Source: Bacilli bacterium (GTDB lineage Bacteria > Bacillota_I > Bacilli_A > RFN20 > CAG-449). From it: 47,675 nucleotides of DNA. Numbering within the stretch: position 1 is the stretch's first letter; every line of letters starts with the position of its first letter. Shown here piece by piece: positions 40,423 through 47,675 of the stretch. The notes under the pieces are model-generated. The model made no database searches, was not told the origin of the DNA, and saw only the letters and a program-made list of their open reading frames with translations. The stretch is from positions 1 through 47,675 of the forward strand of contig CAAEFC010000026.1 in NCBI GenBank assembly GCA_900755065.1, written 5' to 3'. The position numbers were made by a program, and so were the translations under genes.

Positions 40423-42087
40423 ATGGAAATCTTTCAGTACTTGTTGATTCTGCTGACCGGCTGCGGAGTCTTCATCGCCGGAATGAATATGCTCAGCGGC
40501 GGATTGGAAAAAACGACGGGACCGGGATTGAAAAAATTGCTGGGAAAGATCAGCAACAACCGTTTTTCCGGCGTCGGCATCGGATTGCTGGTTACCGCTT
40601 TGGTGCAGAGTTCTTCGGCGACAACGGTCATGACGATCGGATTCGTCAACGCCGGCGTGATGAATCTGTTTCAGGCCACTTCGATCATCATGGGAGCGAA
40701 CATCGGAACGACGGTTACGGGTTTGATCGTCTCTCTTTCCGCTTTCGATGTGACGGTATACGCTTCTTTTCTGACGTTTATCGGCGTGGTGATGATGTTT
40801 TTCAAAAAGGAGACGGTGAAAAACATCGGAAGCGTCCTCTGCGGGCTGGGATTGCTGTTCGTCGGTCTGGAAATGATGAGCGGCGCGTTTGACAACGCGC
40901 AAATCAAGGAATTTTTCGGTAACGCCTTCTCCTCGATAAATTTTCCGCTTTTGCTCATCTTGTTCGGAATGCTGTTTACCGCGCTTTTGCAGAGTTCTTC
41001 GGCGATGACGGGTTTAATCATCATCATGGTCGGGAAAGGCGCGCTTTCGGTTCCGAATGCGTTATTCATCGTTCTCGGTTCCAATATCGGCACCTGCGTT
41101 ACGGCTTTGCTGGCTTCGATCGGAACGGAAACCAACGCCAAACGAACGGCGTTCATTCATCTGCTTTTCAATGTGATCGGCACGCTGGTTTTTACCCTGA
41201 TTCTTCTTCCGCTGTCGGATTCGGTCGCCAGGATGCTGGAAGCCGTTTTCCACAATCCGCAGATGGAAATCGCGGGATTTCACCTTCTTTTCAACACGAT
41301 TACGACGCTGTTGCTCTTGCCGTTTATCCGGCCTCTGGTCAGATTGTCGACGATCGTCATCAAGGATAAAAAGAAACCGGAAGAACGCTTTCATCTCCGC
41401 TTTGTCGACCGAAGGCTTCTTTCCACGCCTGCGGTCGCTTTGATGCAGGTGAAACGAGAGGTGGAGTACATGGCTGGATTGGCGCAAAGCAACCTGGAAA
41501 GGTCTTTCGTCGAACTGACGGAACAGAAAAATCTGCACGGAAAGGAGATTTCCGATACCGAAGAAGAAATCGACTTTACCAACAACCAACTCACGAAATT
41601 CCTCATCGAATTGTCTCCTTTAATGGATCACCAGCAGGAAAAGGAAGTCGGATCGTATTTTCACGTCGTCAACGATATTGAAAGAATCGGCGACCATGCG
41701 CTGAACTTTCTCGAACTGAGCGAGCGAATGCGAAAGGAAGAATTGTGTTTCTCCGACGATGCAATCGCGGAATTGAAAGAGATGTACGCGAAAGTGAAAG
41801 GCATGTATGCGATCGCGCTTTCGGCATTCGACGACGGAGAAGGGGATCATCTTTCCGAACTGAATCGGTTGGAAGAAGAAGTGGACGAACTGAAAAACTA
41901 TCTTACTTCCCGGCACTATATGCGCCTTTCGATGGGAAATTGCCGCGTCGAGTTAAGCACTTATTTTTATTCTTCGGTATCCGGGCTGGAAAGAATCGGC
42001 GATCATCTCGTCAACGTCGGTTACAGCATCGTCAATCCGACCGGTTCGCAGAATCAGAAAACGCTGAGTGAATCCGCCGGTAAGTGA
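40423..42087 (+). CDS. Na/phosphate cotransporter (NptA/PNaS family) with PhoU-like C-terminus
   Basis: 554 residues. The membrane part (about 1-310) contains two inverted repeats, each with the substrate-site motif: LVTALVQSSSATTVMTIGFV (about 56-75) and LFTALLQSSSAMTGLIIIMV (about 184-203), both QSSSA as in the family. The C-terminal region (about 340-550) is a PhoU-type helical domain (VVNDIERIGDHALNFLEL and SGLERIGDHLVNVG, the two metal-cluster motifs). It couples sodium influx to phosphate uptake. AGGGAGAG precedes the ATG. Confidence 0.92.
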   Translation: MEIFQYLLILLTGCGVFIAGMNMLSGGLEKTTGPGLKKLLGKISNNRFSGVGIGLLVTALVQSSSATTVMTIGFVNAGVMNLFQATSIIMGANIGTTVTGLIVSLSAFDVTVYASFLTFIGVVMMFFKKETVKNIGSVLCGLGLLFVGLEMMSGAFDNAQIKEFFGNAFSSINFPLLLILFGMLFTALLQSSSAMTGLIIIMVGKGALSVPNALFIVLGSNIGTCVTALLASIGTETNAKRTAFIHLLFNVIGTLVFTLILLPLSDSVARMLEAVFHNPQMEIAGFHLLFNTITTLLLLPFIRPLVRLSTIVIKDKKKPEERFHLRFVDRRLLSTPAVALMQVKREVEYMAGLAQSNLERSFVELTEQKNLHGKEISDTEEEIDFTNNQLTKFLIELSPLMDHQQEKEVGSYFHVVNDIERIGDHALNFLELSERMRKEELCFSDDAIAELKEMYAKVKGMYAIALSAFDDGEGDHLSELNRLEEEVDELKNYLTSRHYMRLSMGNCRVELSTYFYSSVSGLERIGDHLVNVGYSIVNPTGSQNQKTLSESAGK

Positions 42088-42096
42088 ATCCGTCGG
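42067..42096 (+). repeat. Short tandem repeat across the cotransporter stop codon
   Basis: AGTGAATCCGCCGG (42067-42080) and AGTGAATCCGTCGG (42083-42096), 16-base period, one mismatch. The TGA stop (42085-42087) lies in the second copy. Confidence 0.7.
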
Positions 42097-42160
42097 AAGG
42101 TAGGTTTCTTTTTCCGGGCAATCGGACGCTTCTGTTTACGCGGAAAAAACGATCGGCAAT

Positions 42161-42185
42161 AAAAAACGCGGAAATCTTTTCCGCG
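42161..42185 (-). terminator. Terminator of the four-tRNA operon
   Basis: CGCGGAAA (42167-42174), TCT loop, TTTCCGCG (42178-42185). On the reverse strand the stem is followed by a run of T (A run 42161-42166). Confidence 0.9.
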
Positions 42186-42195
42186 CGGATGACGA

Positions 42196-42271
42196 TGGTG
42201 GAGCTGAAGAGGATCGAACTCTCTACCTCCTGAATGCAAATCAGGCGCTCTCCCAAGTGAGCTACAGCCCC
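42196..42271 (-). tRNA. tRNA-Ala (TGC)
   Basis: 76 bases on the reverse strand, GGGGCTG acceptor and encoded CCA. Anticodon stem CCTGA/TCAGG with loop TTTGCAT gives anticodon TGC. T-loop GTTCGATCC is standard. Last tRNA of the operon. Confidence 0.95.
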
Positions 42272-42321
42272 GAGATGTATAGAAACGACGGAGAGTCGCC
42301 TCTCCGAAGGAATCGGCATAA

Positions 42322-42398
42322 TGGTCGGGAAAACAGGATTTGAACCTGCGACCCTCTGTTCCCAAAACAGATGCACTACCAAGCTGTGCTATTTCCCG
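42322..42398 (-). tRNA. tRNA-Pro (TGG)
   Basis: 77 bases on the reverse strand with encoded CCA. Acceptor CGGGAAA pairs with TTTCCCG. Anticodon stem TCTGT/ACAGA with loop TTTGGGA gives TGG. T-loop GGTTCAAATCC. Confidence 0.95.
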
Positions 42399-42401
42399 AG
42401 A

Positions 42402-42478
42402 TGGCGCGCTAAGCAAGAATCGAACTCGCAACCTCCAGATTCGTAGTCTGACACTCTATCCAGTTGAGCTATTAGCGC
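42402..42478 (-). tRNA. tRNA-Arg (ACG)
   Basis: 77 bases on the reverse strand with encoded CCA. Acceptor GCGCTAA pairs with TTAGCGC. Anticodon loop CTACGAA gives ACG, which needs A34-to-inosine editing by TadA to read CGU/CGC/CGA. Three bases separate it from tRNA-Pro. Confidence 0.95.
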
Positions 42479-42550
42479 GTTTCGCCACTATAATATACAC
42501 CTGGAAAAACGCGAATTCAAGAAAATCGACTTGAATTCCGATTTCCGGAA

Positions 42551-42625
42551 TGGAGGTTCCTGTCGGATTCGAACCAACGGTCATTGAGTTGCAGTCAATT
42601 GCCTTGCCAACTTGGCTAAGGAACC
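42551..42625 (-). tRNA. tRNA-Cys (GCA)
   Basis: 75 bases on the reverse strand with encoded CCA. Acceptor GGTTCCT pairs with AGGAACC. Anticodon stem ATTGA/TCAAT with loop CTGCAAC gives GCA. First tRNA of the operon. Confidence 0.95.
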
Positions 42626-42764
42626 AGATCATTCGCGTTATTCATCATAGCAAAGTAGCCGCTGAATTTCAATTGTTATTTGAAAAAATGCAACAATCCC
42701 CGATCGTCTCGGGATACTATTTTATGCGACGCAGGGAAGAAATGTGTCAATCGTGCGCAAAAGG

Positions 42765-42793
42765 TTTAAATTTTCAGTTGAATCGAATAAAAT
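42765..42793 (+). promoter_or_regulatory. Possible promoter of the ABC-F gene
   Basis: TTTAAA (42765-42770), 17 bases, TAAAAT (42788-42793), 19 bases before ATG 42812. Confidence 0.4.
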
Positions 42794-42811
42794 GTTCGGG
42801 GTGAAAGAAAG

Positions 42812-44671
42812 ATGCAGACGATTTTAACCATTCAGAATATGGATTTTTCGTTTCCGACGGAAAAATTGTTTTGCGATGTCACTTTTTCCGTTTATGCCAA
42901 AGATCGCGTCGGCATCATCGGAGCCAACGGAACCGGTAAAACGACGCTGATTCAACTGATTCTTCATCGTCTGACGCCCGATAAGGGAATGATCGCCCTG
43001 TCGAAAGGCGTCCGCGTCGGTTACCTTTCGCAAGAGGTGATTCAGAACGAAGAAAACACGCTGTATCAGGAAGCGCTGCTTGTTTTTGAACCGCTGATCC
43101 GATTGCAAAAAGAACTGGAAGAAATGGAAAAGGCGATCGCCTCTCGGCCCGACGATGTCCGACTAATAGAAGAATACGGAAAAAAACAGCACTTTTTTCA
43201 GGTCGGCGGCGGATACGATTATCCCTATCTCATCGAGATGTTTCTGACGAAGTTCGGCTTTCGCAAAGAGGAATTCGACCGGAAAATCAGTACCTTTTCC
43301 GGCGGCGAAAAGACGAAGATGAGTTTTGCAAAACTGCTTTTGATGAAACCGGAATTGCTGATTCTCGACGAACCGACCAATCACCTTGATCTGTCGACCG
43401 TCGAATGGCTGGAAGATTATCTGAAAACGTATGACGGGACGCTGATTTTCGTTTCGCACGACCGCTATTTCATCAATCATCTGGCCGATAAGATCTTTGA
43501 AATCGACGATCATCGGATCTACGAATATAAGGGAAATTACGACTTCTACGTCAACGAAAAAAGAATCCGTTACGAACAGCAACTGAAAGCCTATCAACGG
43601 CAGCAAAAAGAAATCGCGAAAATGAAGAGGTTCATCGAATTCTATATGCCGAAACCGCGCTTTGCTTCGCGCGCCAAAGATCGCCTCAATAAATTGAATC
43701 GGCTGAAAATCGTCGAAAAACCGACGGAAGAGAAAACGATGAAACTCTCTTTTAAAGGCGATTCGCTTCTCGGAAAGAAAATGATCGGTTTCGAAAACGT
43801 TGCCATCGGCTATGAGCCGGATCGCCCTTTGGTCGAAGGCATCAACGCTTTGGTTACGGGGAAAGACCGTCTGGCGATCATGGGAAACAACGGAACCGGA
43901 AAAACGACGATCCTCAAATGCATTTTAGGTCAGGTACGGCCGTTGGAAGGTCAGATCGTCCGTTACAGGGAGTGCAAGATCGGCTATATCGATCAGCATC
44001 ATTTCGATATTCAGGGACAAAAGACGCTGGTGGAGTATCTGACGGATCTTTTTCCGGCGATGGGCGAGAAGGCGGTCTGCAATCATCTGGGAAAATTCAA
44101 TTTTTCCGACGACGATTTTTACAAGACGCCGGATATGCTTTCCGGCGGAGAAAAGATGCGGCTGCTTCTGGCGAAAATCATTTTGAACGATTACGATCTT
44201 CTTTTGCTCGACGAGCCGACCAATCATCTGGACATCATCACTAAACAAGCCTTGATCCGCGCGCTGGACGACTATGAAGGCACGATCGTTTTCGTCTCGC
44301 ACGATCGGCATTTCGTAGATGAAACGGCAAATAAAATCCTGTATTTCTGCAACGGGAAATCCTATTACCATGAGGGAAATTATCAGGATTTCAAAGAAAA
44401 AGAGCAGGAACTTTTTGCTCTCGAACCGGTTGAAAAAAAGCAACCCAAAGAAGAGAAAAGGGCAATTAAAAGGGAAAAAAGTGCTGTTTCGACGGGTAAA
44501 TTGGAAATTCGCATCGCGCAGACCGAAAAGGAAATTGCCCGATTGAAACAATCGCAGTTTGAAGAGGAAGTATATTCCGACAGAGGAAAAATGGAAGAGG
44601 TCGACCGGAAGATTCAGAAACTGGAAAAGGAGTTGGCTGAGTTAAGCGAAGAATATCTGGAAAGAATGTGA
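42812..44671 (+). CDS. ABC-F family ATPase
   Basis: 619 residues with two ABC domains and no membrane segment. Walker A motifs are GANGTGKTT (about 35) and GNNGTGKTT; signature sequences are FSGGEKTKMSF and LSGGEKMRLLL; Walker B/EQ regions read LLILDEPTNHLDL and LLLLDEPTNHLDI. Between them is the interdomain linker with PKPRFASRAKDRLNKL, and a C-terminal coiled coil (about 540-619) as in YdiF/Uup types. Family members act on the ribosomal E site to relieve stalling. A housekeeping translation factor is more likely than antibiotic resistance. Confidence 0.93.
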   Translation: MQTILTIQNMDFSFPTEKLFCDVTFSVYAKDRVGIIGANGTGKTTLIQLILHRLTPDKGMIALSKGVRVGYLSQEVIQNEENTLYQEALLVFEPLIRLQKELEEMEKAIASRPDDVRLIEEYGKKQHFFQVGGGYDYPYLIEMFLTKFGFRKEEFDRKISTFSGGEKTKMSFAKLLLMKPELLILDEPTNHLDLSTVEWLEDYLKTYDGTLIFVSHDRYFINHLADKIFEIDDHRIYEYKGNYDFYVNEKRIRYEQQLKAYQRQQKEIAKMKRFIEFYMPKPRFASRAKDRLNKLNRLKIVEKPTEEKTMKLSFKGDSLLGKKMIGFENVAIGYEPDRPLVEGINALVTGKDRLAIMGNNGTGKTTILKCILGQVRPLEGQIVRYRECKIGYIDQHHFDIQGQKTLVEYLTDLFPAMGEKAVCNHLGKFNFSDDDFYKTPDMLSGGEKMRLLLAKIILNDYDLLLLDEPTNHLDIITKQALIRALDDYEGTIVFVSHDRHFVDETANKILYFCNGKSYYHEGNYQDFKEKEQELFALEPVEKKQPKEEKRAIKREKSAVSTGKLEIRIAQTEKEIARLKQSQFEEEVYSDRGKMEEVDRKIQKLEKELAELSEEYLERM

Positions 44672-44677
44672 AAATTC

Positions 44678-44706
44678 TTGATAAACCGGGGCTTTGATGA
44701 TAAGAT
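44678..44706 (+). promoter_or_regulatory. Promoter of yqeY and tRNA-Trp
   Basis: TTGATA (44678-44683), 17 bases, TAAGAT (44701-44706), 26 bases before ATG 44732. No other promoter is evident before the tRNA. Confidence 0.65.
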
Positions 44707-44731
44707 TATGAATGCTTTCAGAGGTGATACC

Positions 44732-45157
44732 ATGTTGATCGACGAAATTAAAAAAGCGAAAATGACGGCGATGAAAGAAAAAGACAACGCCGCCCGAGCG
44801 ATTTACGACATTGTCGTCAATAAATATCTGCTGCTATCGATTTCAAGACGGGAAGAGGGAAAAGAAATCGCCGATACCGATCTGATTCAGATCATCGTGA
44901 AAACTTTGAAAGAACTTGCCGATGAAAAGGACGGATATGTCAAAGCCGGTCGGAGCGACAGCGTCGACGCCATTGCGCATCAGGAAGACGTTTTGAAGAA
45001 ATATCTTCCGGCAATGCTGAGCGAAGCGGAAATTCGCGCGGAAATCCAAAAACTTCCGGATCAGTCGATGCCGGCGATCATGAAGCATTTCAAAACCCAT
45101 TTTCAAGGCAAAGTCGATATGGCTTTGGTCAGCCGGATTGCCAAATCGATCGGATAG
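44732..45157 (+). CDS. yqeY: YqeY (GatB/YqeY-domain) protein
   Basis: ATG 44732 after AGAGGTG (44719-44725) gives 141 residues; an in-frame TTG at 44678 lies in the -35 box. N-terminal helices include KKAKMTAMKEKDNAARAIYD and the C-terminal tail domain, related to that of GatB, ends FKTHFQGKVDMALVSRIAKS. Often proposed to aid tRNA amidation, but the function is not established. The stop TAG (45155-45157) overlaps the 5' end of tRNA-Trp by two bases. Confidence 0.9.
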   Translation: MLIDEIKKAKMTAMKEKDNAARAIYDIVVNKYLLLSISRREEGKEIADTDLIQIIVKTLKELADEKDGYVKAGRSDSVDAIAHQEDVLKKYLPAMLSEAEIRAEIQKLPDQSMPAIMKHFKTHFQGKVDMALVSRIAKSIG

Positions 45158-45229
45158 GGGTATAGTTAAATGGTATAGCAACGGTCTCCAAAACCGTTAT
45201 TGCGGGTTCAATTCCTGCTACCCCTGCCA
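45156..45229 (+). tRNA. tRNA-Trp (CCA)
   Basis: 74 bases with encoded CCA. Acceptor AGGGGTA (45156-45162) pairs perfectly with TACCCCT (45219-45225). Anticodon stem ACGGT/ACCGT with loop CTCCAAA gives CCA. The 5' base lies inside the yqeY stop codon. Confidence 0.95.
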
Positions 45230-45241
45230 TTGAAGAACATG

Positions 45242-45275
45242 ACACTCTATTATGGAAGTAATAGAGTGTTTTTTT
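45242..45275 (+). terminator. Terminator after tRNA-Trp
   Basis: ACACTCTATTA (45242-45252), TGGAAG loop, TAATAGAGTGT (45259-45269), then T to 45275. Confidence 0.92.
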
Positions 45276-45441
45276 CGGTTTGGTGTCTTTTCGGCAGGAA
45301 AACATTTTGTCTGCGCTTAACCCTCATGTTGGACGAAACGAAAATACGAAAACAGCGAACGGCCTTCTTTAAAAGAGGTAAAGGATTCTCTTATTTGATC
45401 GGGTTATCAGAAAAATGTCTTTTGCTCTATTGGATAATCCG

Positions 45442-45447
45442 TTATAA
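45442..45447 (+). promoter_or_regulatory. Probable -10 box of the BspA-like lipoprotein gene
   Basis: Perfect TATAAT 65 bases before ATG 45512; the best -35 (TTGCTC, 45421) is only 15 bases upstream. The rest of 45276-45511 shows no supportable gene. Confidence 0.45.
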
Positions 45448-45511
45448 TGAGGGTGTTAGAGGAAGATAAGGAGTACCGAATAGGCGAGTCTTCCTGGCGG
45501 AGCGTTTCAAA

Positions 45512-45802
45512 ATGAAAAAATGGGCTATTGCGTTTACGGCTATGATGTTGTTTCTAGTCTCTTGTGGGGAGGCGCCTGATGACGAAACGCCTTTTGATTT
45601 TATAGAAGTGGAAGGCGGATATGCCGTAAAAGCCAAAAAAACTTTGGACGATGAGATCAAAGGAATGGTAAATATTCCAGATACATACAAAAGGAAACCG
45701 GTTGTAGAAATCGCAGATTATGCTTTTTTTTACACCTTTAACTGCTGTCAGTATTCCGAACAGCGTAACGAGAATCGGAGATTATGCCTTTCGCGAATGT
45801 AG
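45512..45802 (+). CDS. Lipoprotein signal and N-terminus of a BspA-type protein, frameshifted
   Basis: MKKWAIAFTAMMLFLVSC is a clear lipoprotein signal. The frame continues through VNIPDTYKRKPVVEIADYAF, the first unit of a BspA leucine-rich repeat, into a run of eight T (45724-45731). After the run it reads YTFNCCQYSEQ and ends at 45802, while the repeat continues in the +1 frame (next entry). Together they form one secreted protein in which a one-base change in the T run would restore the frame. As given, the product is truncated at 96 residues. Confidence 0.75.
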   Translation: MKKWAIAFTAMMLFLVSCGEAPDDETPFDFIEVEGGYAVKAKKTLDDEIKGMVNIPDTYKRKPVVEIADYAFFYTFNCCQYSEQRNENRRLCLSRM

Positions 45803-47294
45803 CGCATTAACTTCCGTAACCTTGGAGGAAGGGAGTAACTTGACAAGTATCGGAGATTATGTTTTTGAAGGCTGTGCCTCTTTAACCTCGATTACGATAC
45901 CAGACTATATAACCCAGATCGGAGAAGGAGCGTTCGCCTATTGTGATTCATTGGTCTCAATCGTAGTGCCAAATCGCGTGGAAAGTATTCAAAAAGGCGC
46001 ATTCCACGAATGTGGCGCCTTAACCTCCGTCACATTGGAAGAAGGAAGTAATCTGGCAAGCATTGAAGCGTACACTTTTGAAGGTTGTTCCTCTTTAACC
46101 TCAATCGACATACCGAGCAGCGTAACAAGCATCGGGGATTATGCCTTTCATGAATGTAGCGCATTAGCGTTTGTCACATTGGAAGAAGGAAGCAATCTGG
46201 CAAGTATCGGAGCGTATGCCTTCGAGGGCTGTGCCTCTTTAACCTCAATCGACATACCGAACAGCGTAGCAAACATCGGGAATTATGCCTTTCGCGAATG
46301 TAACGCATTAGCGTCTGTCACATTGGAAGAAGAAAGCAATCTGGCAAGTATCGGAGCGTATGCCTTTGAAGACTGCGATTCTTTAACCTCAATCTTCATA
46401 CCGAACAGCGTAACAAGCATCGGAGATTATGCATTCAAAGGTTGCCTCTCTTTTTCTTCAATCACGATACCGGAGAGTGTTATCCGAATCGGTTCTTTTG
46501 CCTTCGCGGATTGTTTTAATTTGACCATCTATTGTGAAGCGAGTAGTGAATCGAGCGGATGGATGAGCGATTGGAATTTCGCGGACAGACCCGTATACTG
46601 GGAAGTCGCACGAAACGATATCGTGGATCAAAATGGATTGCAATTTTTGCTTATCGAGGGAAATGCTGTCCTAACAGGACACCATGCGAATGTCGTAGAT
46701 GTCATCATACCTGAAACGATAGAAGTCAATGAGCGATCGTATCGTGTAACAAGCATTGGCGATTATGCCTTTAAAAATTGCAGTTCCTTAATCTCGGTTA
46801 CGCTACCGAATAGTGTAACCCATATCGGAAAAGGAGCCTTCGTTTCTTGTGATTCACTGGTCTTAATGACTCTACCGGAGAGTGTAACCTATTTGGGAGA
46901 TTATGCATTCAGAGAATGTATTTCGTTAACTTCAATCGCAATGCGGGATAGAATAACATACATTGGAGAAGGAGCCTTCGATGATTGTTATTCTTTAACT
47001 TCGATCGCAATACCAAACAGTGTAACCTACATCGGAAGTTATGCATTCGAAGACTGCATTTCATTCACGTCAATCGTCATACCAAACAGCGTAGAAAGCA
47101 TGGAAAATGACATATTTTCTGGTTGTCGCAATTTGACCATCTATTGTGAAGCGGATAGTGAACCGAGCGGTTGGATGAGCGGTTGGAATTATTCAAAGAG
47201 ACCCGTATATTGGGCCGGAGAATGGTCTTATGTCGACGGTGTGGCGACACCCAATCCTATAACGGATCAAGGGGCGTCTATTGAAAGTGTTTGA
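45720..47294 (+). CDS. BspA-type leucine-rich-repeat body of the lipoprotein (second frame)
   Basis: The frame holds 524 residues, but the ATG at 45720 is inside the preceding repeat and has no ribosome site, so it is not an independent start. It contains about 16 LRR_5 units of the form SIGDYAFxxCxxLTSIxIPNSV. Two cap modules read NLTIYCEA then GWMS.W and RPVYW (about 267-295 and 471-499). Treponema/BspA-type repeats mediate adhesion at the cell surface. With the N-terminal segment it encodes one lipoprotein of about 595 residues. Confidence 0.8.
   Translation: MLFFTPLTAVSIPNSVTRIGDYAFRECSALTSVTLEEGSNLTSIGDYVFEGCASLTSITIPDYITQIGEGAFAYCDSLVSIVVPNRVESIQKGAFHECGALTSVTLEEGSNLASIEAYTFEGCSSLTSIDIPSSVTSIGDYAFHECSALAFVTLEEGSNLASIGAYAFEGCASLTSIDIPNSVANIGNYAFRECNALASVTLEEESNLASIGAYAFEDCDSLTSIFIPNSVTSIGDYAFKGCLSFSSITIPESVIRIGSFAFADCFNLTIYCEASSESSGWMSDWNFADRPVYWEVARNDIVDQNGLQFLLIEGNAVLTGHHANVVDVIIPETIEVNERSYRVTSIGDYAFKNCSSLISVTLPNSVTHIGKGAFVSCDSLVLMTLPESVTYLGDYAFRECISLTSIAMRDRITYIGEGAFDDCYSLTSIAIPNSVTYIGSYAFEDCISFTSIVIPNSVESMENDIFSGCRNLTIYCEADSEPSGWMSGWNYSKRPVYWAGEWSYVDGVATPNPITDQGASIESV
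46031..46462 (+). repeat. 144-bp tandem repeats in the BspA-like gene
   Basis: Copies begin at 46031, 46175 and 46319, each starting CACATTGGAAGAAG, exactly 144 bases (two LRR units, 48 codons) apart. The first halves are nearly identical in DNA, which implies recent duplication or gene conversion. Confidence 0.85.
46518..46602 (+). repeat. 85-bp repeat (cap module), second copy at 47130-47214
   Basis: AATTTGACCATCTATTGTGA begins both copies, and both end in CCCGTATA then TGGG. They encode the two LRR cap modules, showing that the gene arose by joining two complete repeat arrays. Confidence 0.85.
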
Positions 47295-47512
47295 TATAGG
47301 GAAGTGATTCACCAATAAAAGGCGCATAGAAAAAACATTCAAATGGTCGTTTTGATCGGTATTTTAGCGATGGAGTGTCGATTCTTTCAGGTTCCGTAAA
47401 ATCGAATGGGTTTTATTGGACAGGTGAACCTCATTCTTGCTGAGTGATCGATCCGATTGAGGTTTATCGGATATACGAATCTTATCGCTTTGTGAGCGCT
47501 TTCATTTTTTTG

Positions 47513-47541
47513 TTGACATCAAAAATCTCTGACTTTATAAT
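47513..47541 (+). promoter_or_regulatory. Consensus sigma-A promoter
   Basis: TTGACA (47513-47518), exactly 17 bases, TATAAT (47536-47541): a perfect consensus, the strongest promoter in the window. The preceding 47295-47512 shows only weak hairpins (for example AACCTCA 47427 with TGAGGTT 47458) and no gene. Confidence 0.9.
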
Positions 47542-47552
47542 AAAATCAGCAA

Positions 47553-47568
47553 CGGAAACCGCTTTCCG
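47553..47568 (+). other. Hairpin in the 5' leader
   Basis: CGGAAA (47553-47558), CCGC loop, TTTCCG (47563-47568), just downstream of the transcription start and 22 bases before the ATG. It could stabilise the mRNA or control translation. Confidence 0.5.
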
Positions 47569-47590
47569 AAAGTGAGAAAGGGAAAAAATC

Positions 47591-47675
47591 ATGAAAAAGC
47601 GATATGAGAAGCCGGAGATCGAGGCAGAAACGATCAGAGAAGAAGACATCGTGACGACGTCGATAGGCATACCGA
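47591..47675 (+). CDS. Start of a short leader-like peptide (partial, runs off the window)
   Basis: ATG 47591 follows GAAAGGG. The first 28 residues, MKKRYEKPEIEAETIREEDI then VTTSIGIP, are highly charged and acidic and end in a Thr/Ser/Gly/Ile stretch. That resembles small proteins of gut Bacillota beginning MKKxYEKPE and ending in a core after EDIVTTS, some of which look like RiPP precursors. The downstream part is outside the window, so neither length nor modification genes can be judged. Confidence 0.5.
   Translation, partial: MKKRYEKPEIEAETIREEDIVTTSIGIP

Noticed and set aside
42550..42804. An 84-codon plus-strand frame over 42550-42804
   Set aside because: It reads through the reverse complement of tRNA-Cys; VPVGFEPT is the usual artefact of antisense tRNA translation.
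42812..44671. ABC-F protein as an antibiotic-resistance determinant
   Set aside because: Its interdomain linker and long C-terminal coiled coil resemble housekeeping YdiF/Uup-type proteins and its neighbours are translation genes. Nothing suggests transfer.
45200..45469. An 89-codon frame after tRNA-Trp
   Set aside because: It begins inside the tRNA, crosses the terminator at 45242-45275 and overlaps the next gene's promoter region.
1..47675. CRISPR arrays, insertion sequences, transposases, integrases and att sites
   Set aside because: I saw no regularly spaced repeats with unique spacers, no DDE, serine or tyrosine recombinase motifs, and no direct repeat flanking the tail operon or the AT-rich island. 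The only regular repeats are coding LRR repeats.

Overview
Organism. The window looks like a chromosomal contig of a spore-forming or formerly spore-forming member of the Bacillota, probably a gut lineage of class Bacilli with a fairly small genome. Three things point there: the gene order rimP-nusA-rnpM-ylxQ-infB-rbfA, a GPR-type spore protease, and Bacillus-like short IF2, ABC-F, YqeY, ComEA/ComEC and sigma-A promoters. The standard code is used (TGA is a stop). Many secreted lipoproteins have serine-rich linkers after the lipobox. I cannot name a genus from sequence alone.

Layout. (1) 1-12617 is a plus-strand, prophage- or tailocin-like structural operon. It holds small connector/neck-like proteins, a 277-aa protein, a 172-aa Ser/Gly-rich protein, a 947-aa tail protein, an 862-aa baseplate/receptor-binding-like protein and then small membrane proteins, and it ends at a strong terminator (12642-12673). 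No integrase, capsid, terminase, long tape measure or endolysin is present in the window. An AT-rich block at 5057-6800 interrupts the operon: it carries three reverse-strand four-helix membrane proteins and a displaced, decayed copy of the 3' end of the 947-aa gene. (2) 12720-14478 is an AT-rich accessory island with a 17-codon ORF and a Panacea/SocA-domain protein next to a membrane protein, a candidate toxin-antitoxin or anti-phage pair. (3) 14555-23214 has a LysR regulator divergent from a five-gene operon: an SGNH-hydrolase lipoprotein with a BspA-like segment, two lipoproteins sharing a repeated domain, a membrane-embedded alpha/beta hydrolase and a malic enzyme. (4) 23275-29249 carries a cell-wall amidase, TspO, GreA, ComEA-ComEC and a Big2/beta-helix lipoprotein. 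(5) 29332-34349 is the nusA-infB operon behind a leader with two hairpins, one of them terminator-like. (6) 34384-38016 has rpsT, gpr, two unknown envelope proteins and fmt. (7) 38008-42096 has a MocR-type regulator divergent from an ECF S component, then a Na/Pi cotransporter. (8) 42161-45275 has a four-tRNA operon (Cys, Arg, Pro, Ala), an ABC-F ATPase, yqeY and tRNA-Trp. (9) 45442-47675 has a BspA-type leucine-rich-repeat lipoprotein broken at a T8 tract, and the start of a short RiPP-leader-like peptide behind a perfect sigma-A promoter.

Most worth a second look: the recycled tail-gene 3' end beside reverse-strand membrane genes; the Panacea/membrane-protein pair; the repeated domain in the two adjacent lipoproteins; the poly-T frameshift in the BspA gene; tRNA-Trp beginning inside the yqeY stop codon; and a MocR regulator in which His replaces the usual PLP lysine. 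Function calls in the tail region rest mainly on position and weak resemblance.
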